Source: an uncultured Flavobacteriaceae bacterium
GTDB lineage: Bacteria > Bacteroidota > Bacteroidia > Flavobacteriales > Flavobacteriaceae
Direction: 5' to 3'
DNA length: 64,000 bases
NCBI GenBank assembly: GCA_947501845.1
Contig: CANMXP010000002.1
Coordinates: forward strand, 434,001 to 498,000
Shown: piece after piece, positions 54,488-63,976 of the stretch
How the letters are laid out: every line of letters begins with the position of its first letter
Position numbering within the stretch: position 1 is the stretch's first letter
The notes under the pieces: generated by a model
The model's database searches: none
Told to the model about the DNA's origin: nothing
The model's input: the letters and a program-made list of their open reading frames with translations, nothing else
Program-made: the position numbers and the translations under genes

Positions 54488-55228
54488 ATGAAAAAGAAGC
54501 TAGAGTCGGAACTCATTAGTATAGCACATAGAATTCTCAAATTAAAAGGGAAAGAAGATGTTATAAAGATGCATGCAGAGGTATCAGCTCTTTACGAAAA
54601 GTTGTCGGTATTGAAGTTTGCACATGAGAATTTTGAAGATGGTATACCAACTATTGGGAGCGACTCGTCCTTTTTCGGTATGCTAGATAAGGCATTTAAT
54701 AACAAGGTTAGTGATAATATTGAAATTGAAGACAAGATTTACATTAATCTTGATGAAGTTGAAGATGATGATATTATGGAGCCTGTTATAGAGAAAATTA
54801 AAGATATGGTAGCACAAATGCCTCATGAAACTCAAGAGATTGATACCATTTTTGAAGAAGCCATTCCTAAACAATATCGTAAAGCAGATTTAGAAGAGAT
54901 TACTGCTGGATTTGAAGACACACCCATTTTTGAGCCTGTTTCTAAAATACAAAATGGGCAAGCAGATGATAAAAAATCATTAAATGACAAATTAAAAACA
55001 GGAGGATTTAACATTGGGCTTAATGATAAGATTGCTTTTATAAAGCACCTATTTGATGGTAAAAGCGAAGACTATGACCGTGTTATTTCTCAACTAAATA
55101 CATCGGATAGTTTCAGTGATGCCAAACGTTTAGTAGAAGACATTATAAAGCCAGACTATAACAACTGGGAAGATAAAGAAGAGTTTGAAACACGATTCAT
55201 GCAAATTATTGAAAGTAAGTTTGAATAA
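54488..55228 (+). CDS. Conserved hypothetical protein, acidic helical
   Basis: A 246-residue acidic soluble protein. The N-terminal helix hairpin is LISIAHRILKLKGKEDVIKM, followed by HAEVSALYEKLSVLKFAHEN; the middle is acidic and probably disordered (NLDEVEDDDIMEPVIEKI); and the C-terminal block is FNIGLNDKIAFIKHLFDGKS followed by EDYDRVISQLNTSDSF. I recognise the C-terminal block as common in flavobacterial hypotheticals but know no function. It is followed after 20 bases by the DoxX gene. Confidence 0.7.
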   Translation: MKKKLESELISIAHRILKLKGKEDVIKMHAEVSALYEKLSVLKFAHENFEDGIPTIGSDSSFFGMLDKAFNNKVSDNIEIEDKIYINLDEVEDDDIMEPVIEKIKDMVAQMPHETQEIDTIFEEAIPKQYRKADLEEITAGFEDTPIFEPVSKIQNGQADDKKSLNDKLKTGGFNIGLNDKIAFIKHLFDGKSEDYDRVISQLNTSDSFSDAKRLVEDIIKPDYNNWEDKEEFETRFMQIIESKFE

Positions 55229-55248
55229 TATTTCTTGACCTTAATCTA

Positions 55249-55605
55249 ATGATAGTACACAAAACTTTATATTGGATAAGTACAGTACTTTTGTGTTTGT
55301 TGATGGCTTATTCTGCTTCAATGTACTTCACAAATACAGAAATGGTTAAAGGTTTTTTTGAAAATCTTAATTACCCTACTTACATAGTGATTCCATTAGC
55401 CATATTGAAAGTATTGGGCATTGCCATGATTTTATGGCGAAAAAGCGCCTGGCTAACAGAATGGGCTTATGCAGGTTTTTTCTTTGACCTAACATTGGCA
55501 ACTGCAGCACATTATTATGCTGGACATGGTATTATGGGCTTTTCACTTTATGGATTATTATTAATTTTTCCATCTTACTTTTTAGGAAAACAAATTAGAG
55601 ATTAA
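55249..55605 (+). CDS. DoxX family membrane protein
   Basis: A 118-residue protein with four helices of the DoxX type (MIVHKTLYWISTVLLCLLMA, YPTYIVIPLAILKVLGIAMI, LTEWAYAGFFFDLTLATAAH, GHGIMGFSLYGLLLIFPSYF). DoxX proteins have been tied to redox and thiosulfate metabolism in some organisms, but most, including this one, have no known role. Its stop shares a base with the rsmI start (TAATG). Confidence 0.8.
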   Translation: MIVHKTLYWISTVLLCLLMAYSASMYFTNTEMVKGFFENLNYPTYIVIPLAILKVLGIAMILWRKSAWLTEWAYAGFFFDLTLATAAHYYAGHGIMGFSLYGLLLIFPSYFLGKQIRD

Positions 55606-56282
55606 TGAGTAAACTCTATATTGTACCAACACCTATAGGCAATCTAAAAGATATTACTTTTAGAGCCATTGAAGTTTTAAAAGAAGTCGATTTAATCCTT
55701 GCTGAAGACACGCGTACTTCGGGAAAACTTTTAAAGCATTTTGAAATCACTACACCTATGCAATCGCACCATATGCATAACGAGCATAAGACGGTTAACC
55801 ATGTTATTCAGAAATTAAAAAGCGGGACAGCCATAGCGCTTATTAGTGATGCAGGGACACCTGCAATTTCAGACCCTGGTTTTTTACTAACTCGGGCGTG
55901 TATAGAAAATAGTATTGAAGTAGACTGTCTTCCTGGTGCTACTGCCTTTGTTCCTGCTTTGGTAAATTCTGGTTTGCCAAATGACAAGTTTGTATTTGAA
56001 GGTTTTTTGCCCGTTAAAAAAGGACGACAAACGCGGCTACTATTGCTAGCGGAAGAAACCAGAACCATTATTTTTTACGAAAGCCCCCATAAACTGGTGA
56101 AAACCCTTGGGCATTTCTGTGAGTATTTTGGAGAAGAAAGACAGGTATCTGTATCCCGAGAACTTACAAAACTATACGAAGAGACTATAAGGGGAACCGC
56201 TAAAGAAGTTTTAGAATATTATACTAACAAACCACCAAAGGGAGAAATTGTAATTGTTGTTGGTGGAAAAAACAAGATTTAA
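55605..56282 (+). CDS. rsmI: 16S rRNA (cytidine-1402-2'-O)-methyltransferase
   Basis: A 225-residue SAM-dependent methyltransferase of the tetrapyrrole-methylase fold that modifies C1402 in the ribosomal decoding centre. Motifs: LYIVPTPIGNLKDITFRAIE, LAEDTRTSGKLL, ALISDAGTPAISDPG, PGATAFVPALVNSG, FYESPHKL and SRELTKLYEE. It begins within the DoxX stop and ends within the start of the HopJ-like gene, both TAATG overlaps. Confidence 0.95.
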   Translation: MSKLYIVPTPIGNLKDITFRAIEVLKEVDLILAEDTRTSGKLLKHFEITTPMQSHHMHNEHKTVNHVIQKLKSGTAIALISDAGTPAISDPGFLLTRACIENSIEVDCLPGATAFVPALVNSGLPNDKFVFEGFLPVKKGRQTRLLLLAEETRTIIFYESPHKLVKTLGHFCEYFGEERQVSVSRELTKLYEETIRGTAKEVLEYYTNKPPKGEIVIVVGGKNKI

Positions 56283-56626
56283 TGACCATAGAACTATTTA
56301 AAGATAAACTTAAAAACGCACCCGAAACTATCGCGTTTTCTGAAACGATGGAAATTATAGAAACAAACTATAATTTCTTTCCAACTGCCTTTGCAAATGG
56401 GACTTTACAGAATAAAAGTGGGGAGAACTCTGGCTCATGTAAGTTATTTGCTTTTGCAAAAACGCAAAATTTAACAAAAGAAGAAACTTTAGCATGTTTT
56501 GGCAAGTTTTATTTTGACGAAGTATTGAATGATCCTAATGGTACGGGACATCAAAACATCAGGAACTTTATGAAAACAGGCTTTGAAGGTCTTTCTTTTA
56601 ATGAAGAACCTTTAAGCAAAAAATAG
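56282..56626 (+). CDS. HopJ type III effector-family protein (non-effector homologue)
   Basis: A 114-residue soluble protein with the family blocks FKDKLKNAPETIAFSETMEI, IETNYNFFPTAFANG, NKSGENSGSCKLFAFAK and the tail GTGHQNIRNFMKTGFEGL. The family was named after a Pseudomonas effector but is widespread in free-living bacteria, and no type III secretion genes are here. Function unknown. Coupled to rsmI by a one-base overlap. Confidence 0.85.
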   Translation: MTIELFKDKLKNAPETIAFSETMEIIETNYNFFPTAFANGTLQNKSGENSGSCKLFAFAKTQNLTKEETLACFGKFYFDEVLNDPNGTGHQNIRNFMKTGFEGLSFNEEPLSKK

Positions 56627-56637
56627 ATATTTGTTTA

Positions 56638-57213
56638 ATGGATGATTTACTTTACGATATTAGGCAGTGCTCAATTTGTTCAGAACATTTGCCATTAGGC
56701 CCTCGCCCTATTGTAACTGCACATCCAAATGCTAAAATTGTTATTATTGGTCAGGCTCCTGGAACGCGCGTTCATAAAACAGGCATTCCTTGGGACGACC
56801 CTAGCGGCAAGCAATTACGAAAATGGTTAGGTGTTACGGATGAGCAATTTTACGATGAAACCAAAATTGCTTTAATGCCTATGGGCTTTTGTTACCCTGG
56901 AAAAGGAAAAACAGGTGATTTACCACCTCGGCCAGAATGTGCGCCACAATGGCATGAGCCGTTATTGAATAAGTTACCAAATATTGAATTGACTATTTTG
57001 ATAGGACTCTATTCTCAAAAATATTATTTAAAAAGTGAAGCCAAGAAAACATTAACCGAAACAGTAGCGAATTATAAAGATTACTTGCCAAAAAAATATT
57101 TACCCTTACCCCACCCATCTCCTAGAAATAGATTTTGGTTAACAAAGAACCCCTGGTTTGATGTTGGCGTTTTACCCGAGTTGCAAATGAGGGTAAAACA
57201 ATTAATTTTATAA
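56638..57213 (+). CDS. Uracil-DNA glycosylase family protein
   Basis: A 191-residue protein of the UDG superfamily. The water-activating motif region is IVIIGQAPGTRVHKTGIPWD, DPSGKQLRKWLG follows, and the DNA-minor-groove motif is LPLPHPSPRNRFWL. C11 and C14 (RQCSICSEHL) recall the Fe-S family 4/5 enzymes, but only a partial set of Cys is seen (also C112-region PECAPQW). It likely removes uracil or another damaged base; substrate not certain. It closes the DoxX-rsmI-HopJ run. Confidence 0.8.
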   Translation: MDDLLYDIRQCSICSEHLPLGPRPIVTAHPNAKIVIIGQAPGTRVHKTGIPWDDPSGKQLRKWLGVTDEQFYDETKIALMPMGFCYPGKGKTGDLPPRPECAPQWHEPLLNKLPNIELTILIGLYSQKYYLKSEAKKTLTETVANYKDYLPKKYLPLPHPSPRNRFWLTKNPWFDVGVLPELQMRVKQLIL

Positions 57214-57220
57214 CAAACAA

Positions 57221-57244
57221 AAACCCCACCGAAAAGTGAGGTTT
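57221..57244 (+). terminator. Weak terminator after the UDG-like gene
   Basis: AAACCCCAC/GTGAGGTTT forms an 8-pair stem with one mismatch and a 6-base loop, in the gap before the convergent MORN gene. Confidence 0.55.
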
Positions 57245-57268
57245 AAATTATATTATAAAAGATAGCTA

Positions 57269-58051
57269 TTAAAGGCTACTAATGTATTTTCTGTATTTTG
57301 AGATTTCTCTAGGATTGGTAGCAAAATTAATACGTTTTATCTCTTTCCCCTCTTCATTTAACTCTACCAAAAAGGTCTCTTCGCCTTCATCTATCATTTG
57401 CAAATAGACTTTCATAGTATTATCATCATTATAAAATTTCACACCTTCAAAATCATCATAGTTAGATGATATTTGTTCTTTAAACACCTGACCATTTTTA
57501 ATAGATTGTGTTATGCTTTTACCGTTTTCTATAAACATTTTAGATTCAATATCCCCATCATGATTATAAGTTATAGAAGTAATACGCTGATCTTCTTTAA
57601 ACTCAGATTCAGCAAGTACTTGACCATTTTCAAAATAAGAAATGGTTTTTCCATGAAGTAAACCCTGCTTATAATTACTAACTTTTTTCAATTTTCCAGA
57701 AAGGAAATATGTTTTTTCTTCCCCATGAAGTTTACCTTTATTATACATGGAATGCATAAATTTTTCTCCACTTTGATGATAAAAGATATAATCGTCATAT
57801 AAGAGACCTTCCTTTATATAAAACTCTTCCCATTTTATTGTTTTATCACCAACAATAAAATGACCATTCATAGGTTTTCTATAAATATTATCTCTGTAAA
57901 CTTTTATCCCGTCGTAAGAATCTACAAAGTATGAGTTTCTTGGAATGTATATGGGTTCATTGTTATTTTCGCTTCCTTTTCCGTTGCAACTAAATAGACT
58001 TAAGAGCACACAAAAAAGCAACACACAAGAGGTTTTTGTAGGTAAATTCAT
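57269..58051 (-). CDS. Lipoprotein with MORN-type repeats
   Basis: A 260-residue lipoprotein (signal ending LLFCVLLSLFSC, lipid Cys near residue 22). The mature part is a run of MORN-2 type beta repeats with the GxxHGxxxxYxxxG pattern: YNKGKLHGEEKTYFLSGKLK, YKQGLLHGKTISYFENGQVL and AESEFKEDQRITSITYNHDG. Such proteins are common in Bacteroidota and are annotated as YwqK-like; a protein- or lipid-binding role is assumed. A C-terminal non-repeat part follows. Single-gene unit. Confidence 0.8.
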   Translation of the reverse strand: MNLPTKTSCVLLFCVLLSLFSCNGKGSENNNEPIYIPRNSYFVDSYDGIKVYRDNIYRKPMNGHFIVGDKTIKWEEFYIKEGLLYDDYIFYHQSGEKFMHSMYNKGKLHGEEKTYFLSGKLKKVSNYKQGLLHGKTISYFENGQVLAESEFKEDQRITSITYNHDGDIESKMFIENGKSITQSIKNGQVFKEQISSNYDDFEGVKFYNDDNTMKVYLQMIDEGEETFLVELNEEGKEIKRINFATNPREISKYRKYISSL

Positions 58052-58213
58052 TATTTTGGGGTTATAATAGTTGAGGCTAACATAGGTAATAATTACTTAA
58101 TCGCCAACTATTTAGTCATAAAATATTTACATTTTCTACAATAAAACCTTTTAATAAAAAATTATAAAAAATTAAAAATCAAATAGTTACGAATAATTGA
58201 TTTGACTAAAAAA

Positions 58214-58804
58214 CTATTTATGCTTTCCTTTTTCCCAACCATGCTTCCCAAGATATTTTACACCACTTTCAACAGCTCCGTCTTCAATAGAAGTACCCAT
58301 GGAATCATTCCAACGATTCAAATATCCAAATAGAGAAATGACGCCTAACATTTCAACAATTTCACCTTCATTCCAATGCTCATATAGCCGTTTTTTTATG
58401 TTTTCATCCACACCATTTGGTAATTGAGATGCTTGTAAGGAGAAATCTAAAGCAGCACGTTCTGCCTCACTAAAAGCTGGGTGGGTACGATATTCCCAAA
58501 TATTGTCTAACTGTTCTTGCTCTGCTCCATAACGTTCGGCAGCCCGAATAGCGTGTGCTTGGCAATACCTACAACCTGTTGAATTACTACTTACCCAAGC
58601 AATCATCCTTTTTAAAGCAGAAGTTACTCGTCCTTCATTAGCCATAACTGCTTTGTTCAAGTTTATAAATGCTTTACTTATTGCTGGTCGGTGTTGCATG
58701 GTAAGCACAGAATTTGGACAAAAACCTAAAGTTTCATTAAAAAATTCAGCAAGTTTTTGAGTCTCTAAATCATGATTAGCAGATAAAGGTGTAACTAAAG
58801 GCAT
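58214..58804 (-). CDS. Carboxymuconolactone decarboxylase/AhpD-like peroxidase-related protein
   Basis: A 196-residue all-helical protein with the AhpD-like active site C78-R-Y-C81-Q-A-H84 (STGCRYCQAHAIRAAE). Such proteins act as alkylhydroperoxidases or peroxide-linked redox partners. Start at 58804 (MPLVTPLSANHD); the longer frame to 58846 adds a non-conserved basic stretch and crowds the divergent OsmC gene. The divergent pairing with an OsmC peroxidase (58863) fits a peroxide-defence role. Confidence 0.85.
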   Translation of the reverse strand: MPLVTPLSANHDLETQKLAEFFNETLGFCPNSVLTMQHRPAISKAFINLNKAVMANEGRVTSALKRMIAWVSSNSTGCRYCQAHAIRAAERYGAEQEQLDNIWEYRTHPAFSEAERAALDFSLQASQLPNGVDENIKKRLYEHWNEGEIVEMLGVISLFGYLNRWNDSMGTSIEDGAVESGVKYLGKHGWEKGKHK

Positions 58805-58862
58805 ATTTTTGTTTTTTAATAGTATTTTTGAAGCTACAAGTAACAAAAAATAATTCAGAGAA

Positions 58863-59285
58863 ATGACAAATCATATTACAACAACCTGGTTAGGAGATAT
58901 GAAGTTTGAAAGCACAAATCCATCAGGACATAATTTGTTTATTGATGCTGGTGAGGAAAATGGTGGGAAAAGTGAGGGTTATCGCCCTAAAGCTTTGATG
59001 CTATCTGGTTTAGCAGGTTGTTCTGGTTTAGACGTGGCAGCTTTAATAAAAAAAATGAAGCTGAATGTTGATGATTTTAAAATTGAAATAGAAGCAAACT
59101 TAACAGAAGAACATCCTAAATATTATGATAAGGTCGCTATGCATTTTCATTTCTATGGGGACGATCTACATGAAAAGAAATTACAACGCGCAGTAGATTT
59201 ATCTATTGAAAAATATTGTGGTGTGATGGAAATGTTTCGACAATTTTCAGAATTAACCATAGAAACTCATTTTCATAAAAAATAA
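58863..59285 (+). CDS. OsmC family peroxiredoxin-like protein
   Basis: A 140-residue protein of the OsmC/Ohr superfamily. Its two redox cysteines are C53 (LAGCSGLDVAAL) and C119 (EKYCGVMEMF), the pair that reduces hydroperoxides. Sequence blocks RPKALMLSGLAGCSG and LQRAVDLSIEKYCGV are typical of the OsmC subgroup rather than Ohr. Divergent from the AhpD-like gene with only 58 bases between, so both probably share a control region. Confidence 0.88.
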   Translation: MTNHITTTWLGDMKFESTNPSGHNLFIDAGEENGGKSEGYRPKALMLSGLAGCSGLDVAALIKKMKLNVDDFKIEIEANLTEEHPKYYDKVAMHFHFYGDDLHEKKLQRAVDLSIEKYCGVMEMFRQFSELTIETHFHKK

Positions 59286-59336
59286 AAGTCGAAAACAGAT
59301 TTGTTTAGCCTTAAATTATAAAATTTCAATCAATCC

Positions 59337-61028
59337 ATGCGTTGGACATTAAAACCTAAGCCAGAAACATCGAAAATAGAAGCATTGCAAAAAGCACTTC
59401 AGATAGATTCGGTATTGGCAATCTTGTTATTACAACGTGGTATTGAAACATACGATCAGGCCAAAGCTTTTTTCAGACCAAGCCTCGACGGTTTGCACGA
59501 TCCGTATTTAATGAAGGATATGGATAAAGCAGTTGCCCGTATAGAAAAAGCGATAGCCCATAACGAAAATATTTTAGTTTATGGTGATTATGATGTAGAT
59601 GGAACCACCTCGGTTGCTTTAATGTCTACATACTTAAAAACACGGTATGGTTTGGTTCACACCTATATTCCAAACAGATACGATGAAGGATATGGAATAT
59701 CTTACAAAGGCATCAATTTTGCTTTAGAAAATGATTTTACACTTATTATAGCCTTAGATTGCGGTATTAAATCTGTTGAGAAAGTAGCATTTGCAAAAGA
59801 AAAAGGCATCGACTTCGTTATTTGCGATCATCACAGACCTGGGGATAGCATTCCTGAAGCTGCAGCTGTTTTAGACCCTAAACGAAATGATTGCAAATAT
59901 CCATATAAAGAGCTATGTGGTTGTGGCGTAGGTTTTAAACTGATTCAGGCATTAGCACAAAAAGAAGGAAAAACAGTAGGTGATTTAACAGCTTACTTAG
60001 ATTTAGTAGCAACAGCGATTGGTGCCGATATTGTTCCTATAACAGGAGAAAACAGAATATTGGCCTATTATGGGCTTTTAGTAATTAATAGCAATCCACG
60101 ACCAGGCATTAAAGCTATTTTAAGTCAAGTTAAAAAAACAGAATTGACAATTACCGATGTGGTATTTATTGTCGCACCAAGAATAAATGCGGCTGGACGA
60201 ATGAAGCATGGCAATTATGCAGTGACATTATTAACTGAAACCGAAGAGGATTTGGCTGCAAAATATGCTTCAGAAATTAACGATTACAATATAGACAGAC
60301 GTGAAACAGATAAACGCATTACAGAAGAAGCTCTTAAACAAATTGAAGAACAAAAAGAACAGGAACGCTTTACTACTGTTGTTTACGATGAAACTTGGCA
60401 TAAAGGCGTTATTGGTATTGTGGCTTCTAGATTAACCGAAACTTATTATAGACCAACCCTTGTATTTACAAAAAGCGGTGAAAAATTAGCAGCATCGGCA
60501 CGTTCGGTTAAAGATTTTGATATTTATAATGCATTAGGTGCATGTAGTGAACATATTGAACAATTTGGTGGCCATAAATATGCCGCAGGGTTAACTTTGA
60601 AAAAAGAAAACTATGAAGCTTTTAAACAAGCTTTTGAAGATGTTGTTGCCAAAACCATTGATAAAAATTTATTAGTCCCGGAGATAAAAGCAGATATTCA
60701 AATTGATTTAAACCATATTACTCCAAAATTCTATAGGGTTTTAAAACAATTTGCGCCATTTGGCCCTAATAATATGGCCCCCATTTTTTTGACCGAAAAC
60801 TTAACAGATACTGGATATGGCAAATGTGTGGGAGATGATAAAACACATTTACGATTAACAGTTACTCAAACTGGGGCAAATAATATAGTATGTATTGGTT
60901 TTAGTATGGGAGATAAATACGACTTAATTTCTGATAAAAAACCATTTAGAGCAGTCTACTCCATTGATGAAAATGAGTGGCAAGGAAAAGTATCGTTACA
61001 GCTTAAATTAAGGGACATTAAAGAATAG
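59337..61028 (+). CDS. recJ: Single-stranded-DNA-specific exonuclease RecJ
   Basis: A 563-residue 5'-3' exonuclease of recombination and mismatch repair. DHH-family motifs: YGDYDVDGTTS from residue 82, D141 in ALDCGIKS, DHHRPGD at 164-170, and the DHHA1 motif GGHKYAAGLTL. The C-terminal OB-like domain (YRVLKQFAPFGPNNMAPIFL) is present. Normal length. The MFS gene follows after three bases. Confidence 0.95.
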   Translation: MRWTLKPKPETSKIEALQKALQIDSVLAILLLQRGIETYDQAKAFFRPSLDGLHDPYLMKDMDKAVARIEKAIAHNENILVYGDYDVDGTTSVALMSTYLKTRYGLVHTYIPNRYDEGYGISYKGINFALENDFTLIIALDCGIKSVEKVAFAKEKGIDFVICDHHRPGDSIPEAAAVLDPKRNDCKYPYKELCGCGVGFKLIQALAQKEGKTVGDLTAYLDLVATAIGADIVPITGENRILAYYGLLVINSNPRPGIKAILSQVKKTELTITDVVFIVAPRINAAGRMKHGNYAVTLLTETEEDLAAKYASEINDYNIDRRETDKRITEEALKQIEEQKEQERFTTVVYDETWHKGVIGIVASRLTETYYRPTLVFTKSGEKLAASARSVKDFDIYNALGACSEHIEQFGGHKYAAGLTLKKENYEAFKQAFEDVVAKTIDKNLLVPEIKADIQIDLNHITPKFYRVLKQFAPFGPNNMAPIFLTENLTDTGYGKCVGDDKTHLRLTVTQTGANNIVCIGFSMGDKYDLISDKKPFRAVYSIDENEWQGKVSLQLKLRDIKE

Positions 61029-61031
61029 TTT

Positions 61032-62300
61032 ATGGCAAAAAACGACCCCTATGCAGCATTAAGGATTAAAGAATTCAATATTTTTTTGTTAATGCGTTTT
61101 TTACTTGTATTTGGCTGGTCTATGCAGTTTATTGTGATTGAATGGCAGGTGTATTCGTTAACTAAAGACCCTTTATCGTTAGGAATTATAGGGCTTATGG
61201 AAATTATCCCTGCATTTACCATGGCTTTGTTCGCAGGGCATATTGTAGACCAAAGAGAAAAACGAAATTTACTGGCAGTATGTATAGCGGCATTTTCGTT
61301 AATAAGTTTAGGACTGTTTTTATTGACCTCAGATAAATTTGTTAGTGATTGGTCTACAAAAGCTATTTTATATTCTATCTACGCCCTCGTGTTTTTTGGC
61401 GGATTTTTACGTTCGTTTTTTGGTCCCATTATATTCTCTCTCGTAGCATTAATTGTTCCCAAAAAAATATACCCTAACGCTGCCACATGGAGTACGAGTA
61501 CCTGGAAAGCTGCTGCTGTTTTAGGGGCTCTCTTTGGTGGTTTTTCTATTAGTTGGATAGGTGTCGATAATACATTATGTGCTGTTTTCGTTTTGGTAGC
61601 ACTGTCATTTTTATTGGTTTTTCAAATAAAAAAGAAACCTATTTTAAACAAGAAAATTGGAGAACCAATAAAAGAGAGTTTAAAGGTTGGTATTCGTTTT
61701 GTTTTTCAGAACAAAGCCGTTTTAGGAGCTTTAACCTTAGATATGATTGCCGTTTTGTTTGGTGGTACGGTTGCCATTCTTTCTGTTTTTGCACAAGATG
61801 TATTGGAAGTTGGAAGCCAAGGTTTTGGTATACTAAACGCTTCAATATCTTTGGGGAGTATCGTTACCATGTTTGTAACGACTTATATCCCAATTAGTAA
61901 AAATACTGGTAAAAAACTGCTCGTTGCAGTATTTATATTTGGCATAAGTATTATTGGTTTTGGCTTATCATCTATCTTTTGGGTAAGTGTTTTAATGTTA
62001 TTTATAAGCGGTGCTGCAGACGGTATTTCAATGGTCATTCGTCAAACGATACTTCAATTAAAAACACCAGATGATATGCGTGGTCGTGTATCGTCTGTTA
62101 ACTCTATGTTTGTTGGATCATCTAATGAATTAGGCGCTTTTGAGAGTGGTTTGGCTGCTAAACTAATAGGGCCTGTAGCTGCTGTAGTTTTTGGAGGTAC
62201 TATGACCTTACTTACCGTATTTGCTATTGGTCTAAAAAACCCAGTGCTTAGGGAATTAGATTTAACCGAAGATGTTGAGGCTCAAGAAAATGAAGACTAA
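61032..62300 (+). CDS. MFS transporter (enterobactin-exporter-like group)
   Basis: A 422-residue inner-membrane transporter with 12 helices of the major facilitator superfamily. Features: FNIFLLMRFLLVFGWSMQF, WQVYSLTKDPLSLGIIGLME, FAGHIVDQREKRNLL and the second-half loop TPDDMRGRVSSVNSMFVGSS. The pattern fits the MFS_3/EntS-like branch, often drug or siderophore exporters; the substrate is unknown. Probably cotranscribed with recJ. Confidence 0.88.
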   Translation: MAKNDPYAALRIKEFNIFLLMRFLLVFGWSMQFIVIEWQVYSLTKDPLSLGIIGLMEIIPAFTMALFAGHIVDQREKRNLLAVCIAAFSLISLGLFLLTSDKFVSDWSTKAILYSIYALVFFGGFLRSFFGPIIFSLVALIVPKKIYPNAATWSTSTWKAAAVLGALFGGFSISWIGVDNTLCAVFVLVALSFLLVFQIKKKPILNKKIGEPIKESLKVGIRFVFQNKAVLGALTLDMIAVLFGGTVAILSVFAQDVLEVGSQGFGILNASISLGSIVTMFVTTYIPISKNTGKKLLVAVFIFGISIIGFGLSSIFWVSVLMLFISGAADGISMVIRQTILQLKTPDDMRGRVSSVNSMFVGSSNELGAFESGLAAKLIGPVAAVVFGGTMTLLTVFAIGLKNPVLRELDLTEDVEAQENED

Positions 62301-62339
62301 CACACCCCTTTCAAAAAGTACATCTTAACTTTCCAGATA

Positions 62340-63203
62340 CTACTTTAATTTAAATTGTGATAGAAACTCCCAAATTACAGGAGTAGCTTCAAAGCTAGTA
62401 TTGCCTTCTCGCCCTGGCCATAAATGGGTTCCTCCTATAACTTTGTAATGCACTATTTTGGAATTGTTTTCTCCATTAAGAAATTCATGCTTCTCTACAG
62501 TTTGTTCATCATCAGGGTTTTTATCTGTAACAGAAGTGATTATTGGTGTTTTATCACATTTATTATGGTCAACCCAAAACTTTAAAGATTTATCTACTGA
62601 TTTTCCGTATGTATTGCCATTATAAGGAACAGCATTATCGTTATCACCGTTAATTACTATAGCAGGTGTACTATGAGTTGGAGCACATTTAAATAAATTT
62701 GAAACTGGCATAGCACCAGACACAGGGGCAATTGCTGCAATTCTATTATTTAAGTGACAACCAGCAATAAAACTCATATAGCCTCCTTGAGAAAAGCCTG
62801 TGATATAAATTCTTTTCTCATCTATGGCGTAATCGTTTATTAATTTATCCATAAATAAATTCACATAATCCACATCTTTAATTTCGCCTTTATCATTGGT
62901 ACTAGAAAAATCCCATGCAGGTACTTTTACAGCATTAATTTTTCCCTCTGGACACGCTATAATAAAACCATATTTTTCAGCTAGTGGCTGAAACTTGGTA
63001 TATTCTAAGATCCACCCAGCTGGTTCACTATATCCATGAATAAGTAATAATAAAGGAACTGGTTTTTCTTTAGTATATGAACTCGGAATATAGATTTTAT
63101 GAACACGTTCTATATGGTCATGCATCATGGTTCCACTCACTGTTTCTTGAGCTGTTGCTAAAAAGGTTATGAAACATAAAAACGAAACGGTTATTGTTTT
63201 CAT
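62340..63203 (-). CDS. Secreted alpha/beta-hydrolase esterase (PHB depolymerase/LpqC-like)
   Basis: A 287-residue exported hydrolase with signal peptide MKTITVSFLCFITFLATAQ. The nucleophile is S138 in TGFSQGGYM, the oxyanion-side motif is LLLLIHGYSEP, and the acid and histidine positions are in INGDNDNAVPYNG and GGTHLWPG. The group covers polyhydroxybutyrate depolymerases and feruloyl/acetyl-xylan esterases; which applies here cannot be told. It is convergent with the MFS gene and 11 bases downstream of lpxH. Confidence 0.85.
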   Translation of the reverse strand: MKTITVSFLCFITFLATAQETVSGTMMHDHIERVHKIYIPSSYTKEKPVPLLLLIHGYSEPAGWILEYTKFQPLAEKYGFIIACPEGKINAVKVPAWDFSSTNDKGEIKDVDYVNLFMDKLINDYAIDEKRIYITGFSQGGYMSFIAGCHLNNRIAAIAPVSGAMPVSNLFKCAPTHSTPAIVINGDNDNAVPYNGNTYGKSVDKSLKFWVDHNKCDKTPIITSVTDKNPDDEQTVEKHEFLNGENNSKIVHYKVIGGTHLWPGREGNTSFEATPVIWEFLSQFKLK

Positions 63204-63214
63204 TAGAAAATAGT

Positions 63215-63976
63215 TTAATATTCTTTTAATTCAAGATGTTCACCATCAAAAACACCATAGGTGTAATATTTTATCCAGTCACCTAGGTTAACATACTTTG
63301 ACTTTTCATTAAGATCTATGTTAAGAGGAAGATGCCTGTGTCCAAATACAAAATAATCGCGATGTTTCTCTTCTAATTTTCGTTTGCAGTATTGTACAAG
63401 CCATTCATTGTCCTCACCTAAAAACTTAGCATCATCTTCACCAGAAATAAGCTTGTTTTTAACAGATAAATATTGTGCCATTTTCACACCCAAATCTGGG
63501 TGTAACCATCTAAACAACCATTTACAAAATGAGTTTGTAAACACCTTCTTCATACGCTTATATCCTTTGTCTCCTGGTCCTAATCCATCGCCATGACCAA
63601 TAAAAAATGTTTTATTATTAAATGTAAATTCCTTTGGTTTATGATAAACGGGAATGTTAAGTTCTTCTTCAAAATAACCGTTCATCCATAAATCATGATT
63701 TCCAACAAAATAATGAATCGGGATTCCAGAATCTGAGATTTCAGCTAGTTTCCCCAAAGTCCTAGTAAAACCTTTTGGAACGACTTTTTTATAGTCCATC
63801 CAAAAATCAAATAAATCGCCTAAAAGAAAAATAGCTGCTGCATCTTGTTTCACTTCATCTAACCAAGCTACAAACTTTTTTTCGCGAGGGAGAGATGCCT
63901 CTCTAGTTGGTGCTCCCAAGTGATTATCACTTGCGAAATATATTTTTTTCCCTTTGGGGATATTTATGTTTTTCAT
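63215..63976 (-). CDS. lpxH: UDP-2,3-diacylglucosamine diphosphatase
   Basis: A 253-residue metallophosphoesterase that yields lipid X in lipid A synthesis at the inner membrane. Metal-site motifs: D17 and H19 (SDNHLG), D54 (LGDLFDFW), N93-H94 (GNHDLW), GHGDG and the C-terminal GHRHLP. The basic membrane-contacting region is KGYKRMKKVFTN and KWLFRWLHPDLG. The second motif set fits LpxH/LpxH2 of Bacteroidota. Start at 63976 gives MKNINIPKGKKIYFASDNHL; the window ends 24 bases upstream. Confidence 0.92.
   Translation of the reverse strand: MKNINIPKGKKIYFASDNHLGAPTREASLPREKKFVAWLDEVKQDAAAIFLLGDLFDFWMDYKKVVPKGFTRTLGKLAEISDSGIPIHYFVGNHDLWMNGYFEEELNIPVYHKPKEFTFNNKTFFIGHGDGLGPGDKGYKRMKKVFTNSFCKWLFRWLHPDLGVKMAQYLSVKNKLISGEDDAKFLGEDNEWLVQYCKRKLEEKHRDYFVFGHRHLPLNIDLNEKSKYVNLGDWIKYYTYGVFDGEHLELKEY

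Noticed and set aside
56282-56626. A secreted virulence effector, from the HopJ family name
   Set aside because: No secretion system or signal is present; the family name is historical and the gene is embedded in a housekeeping run.
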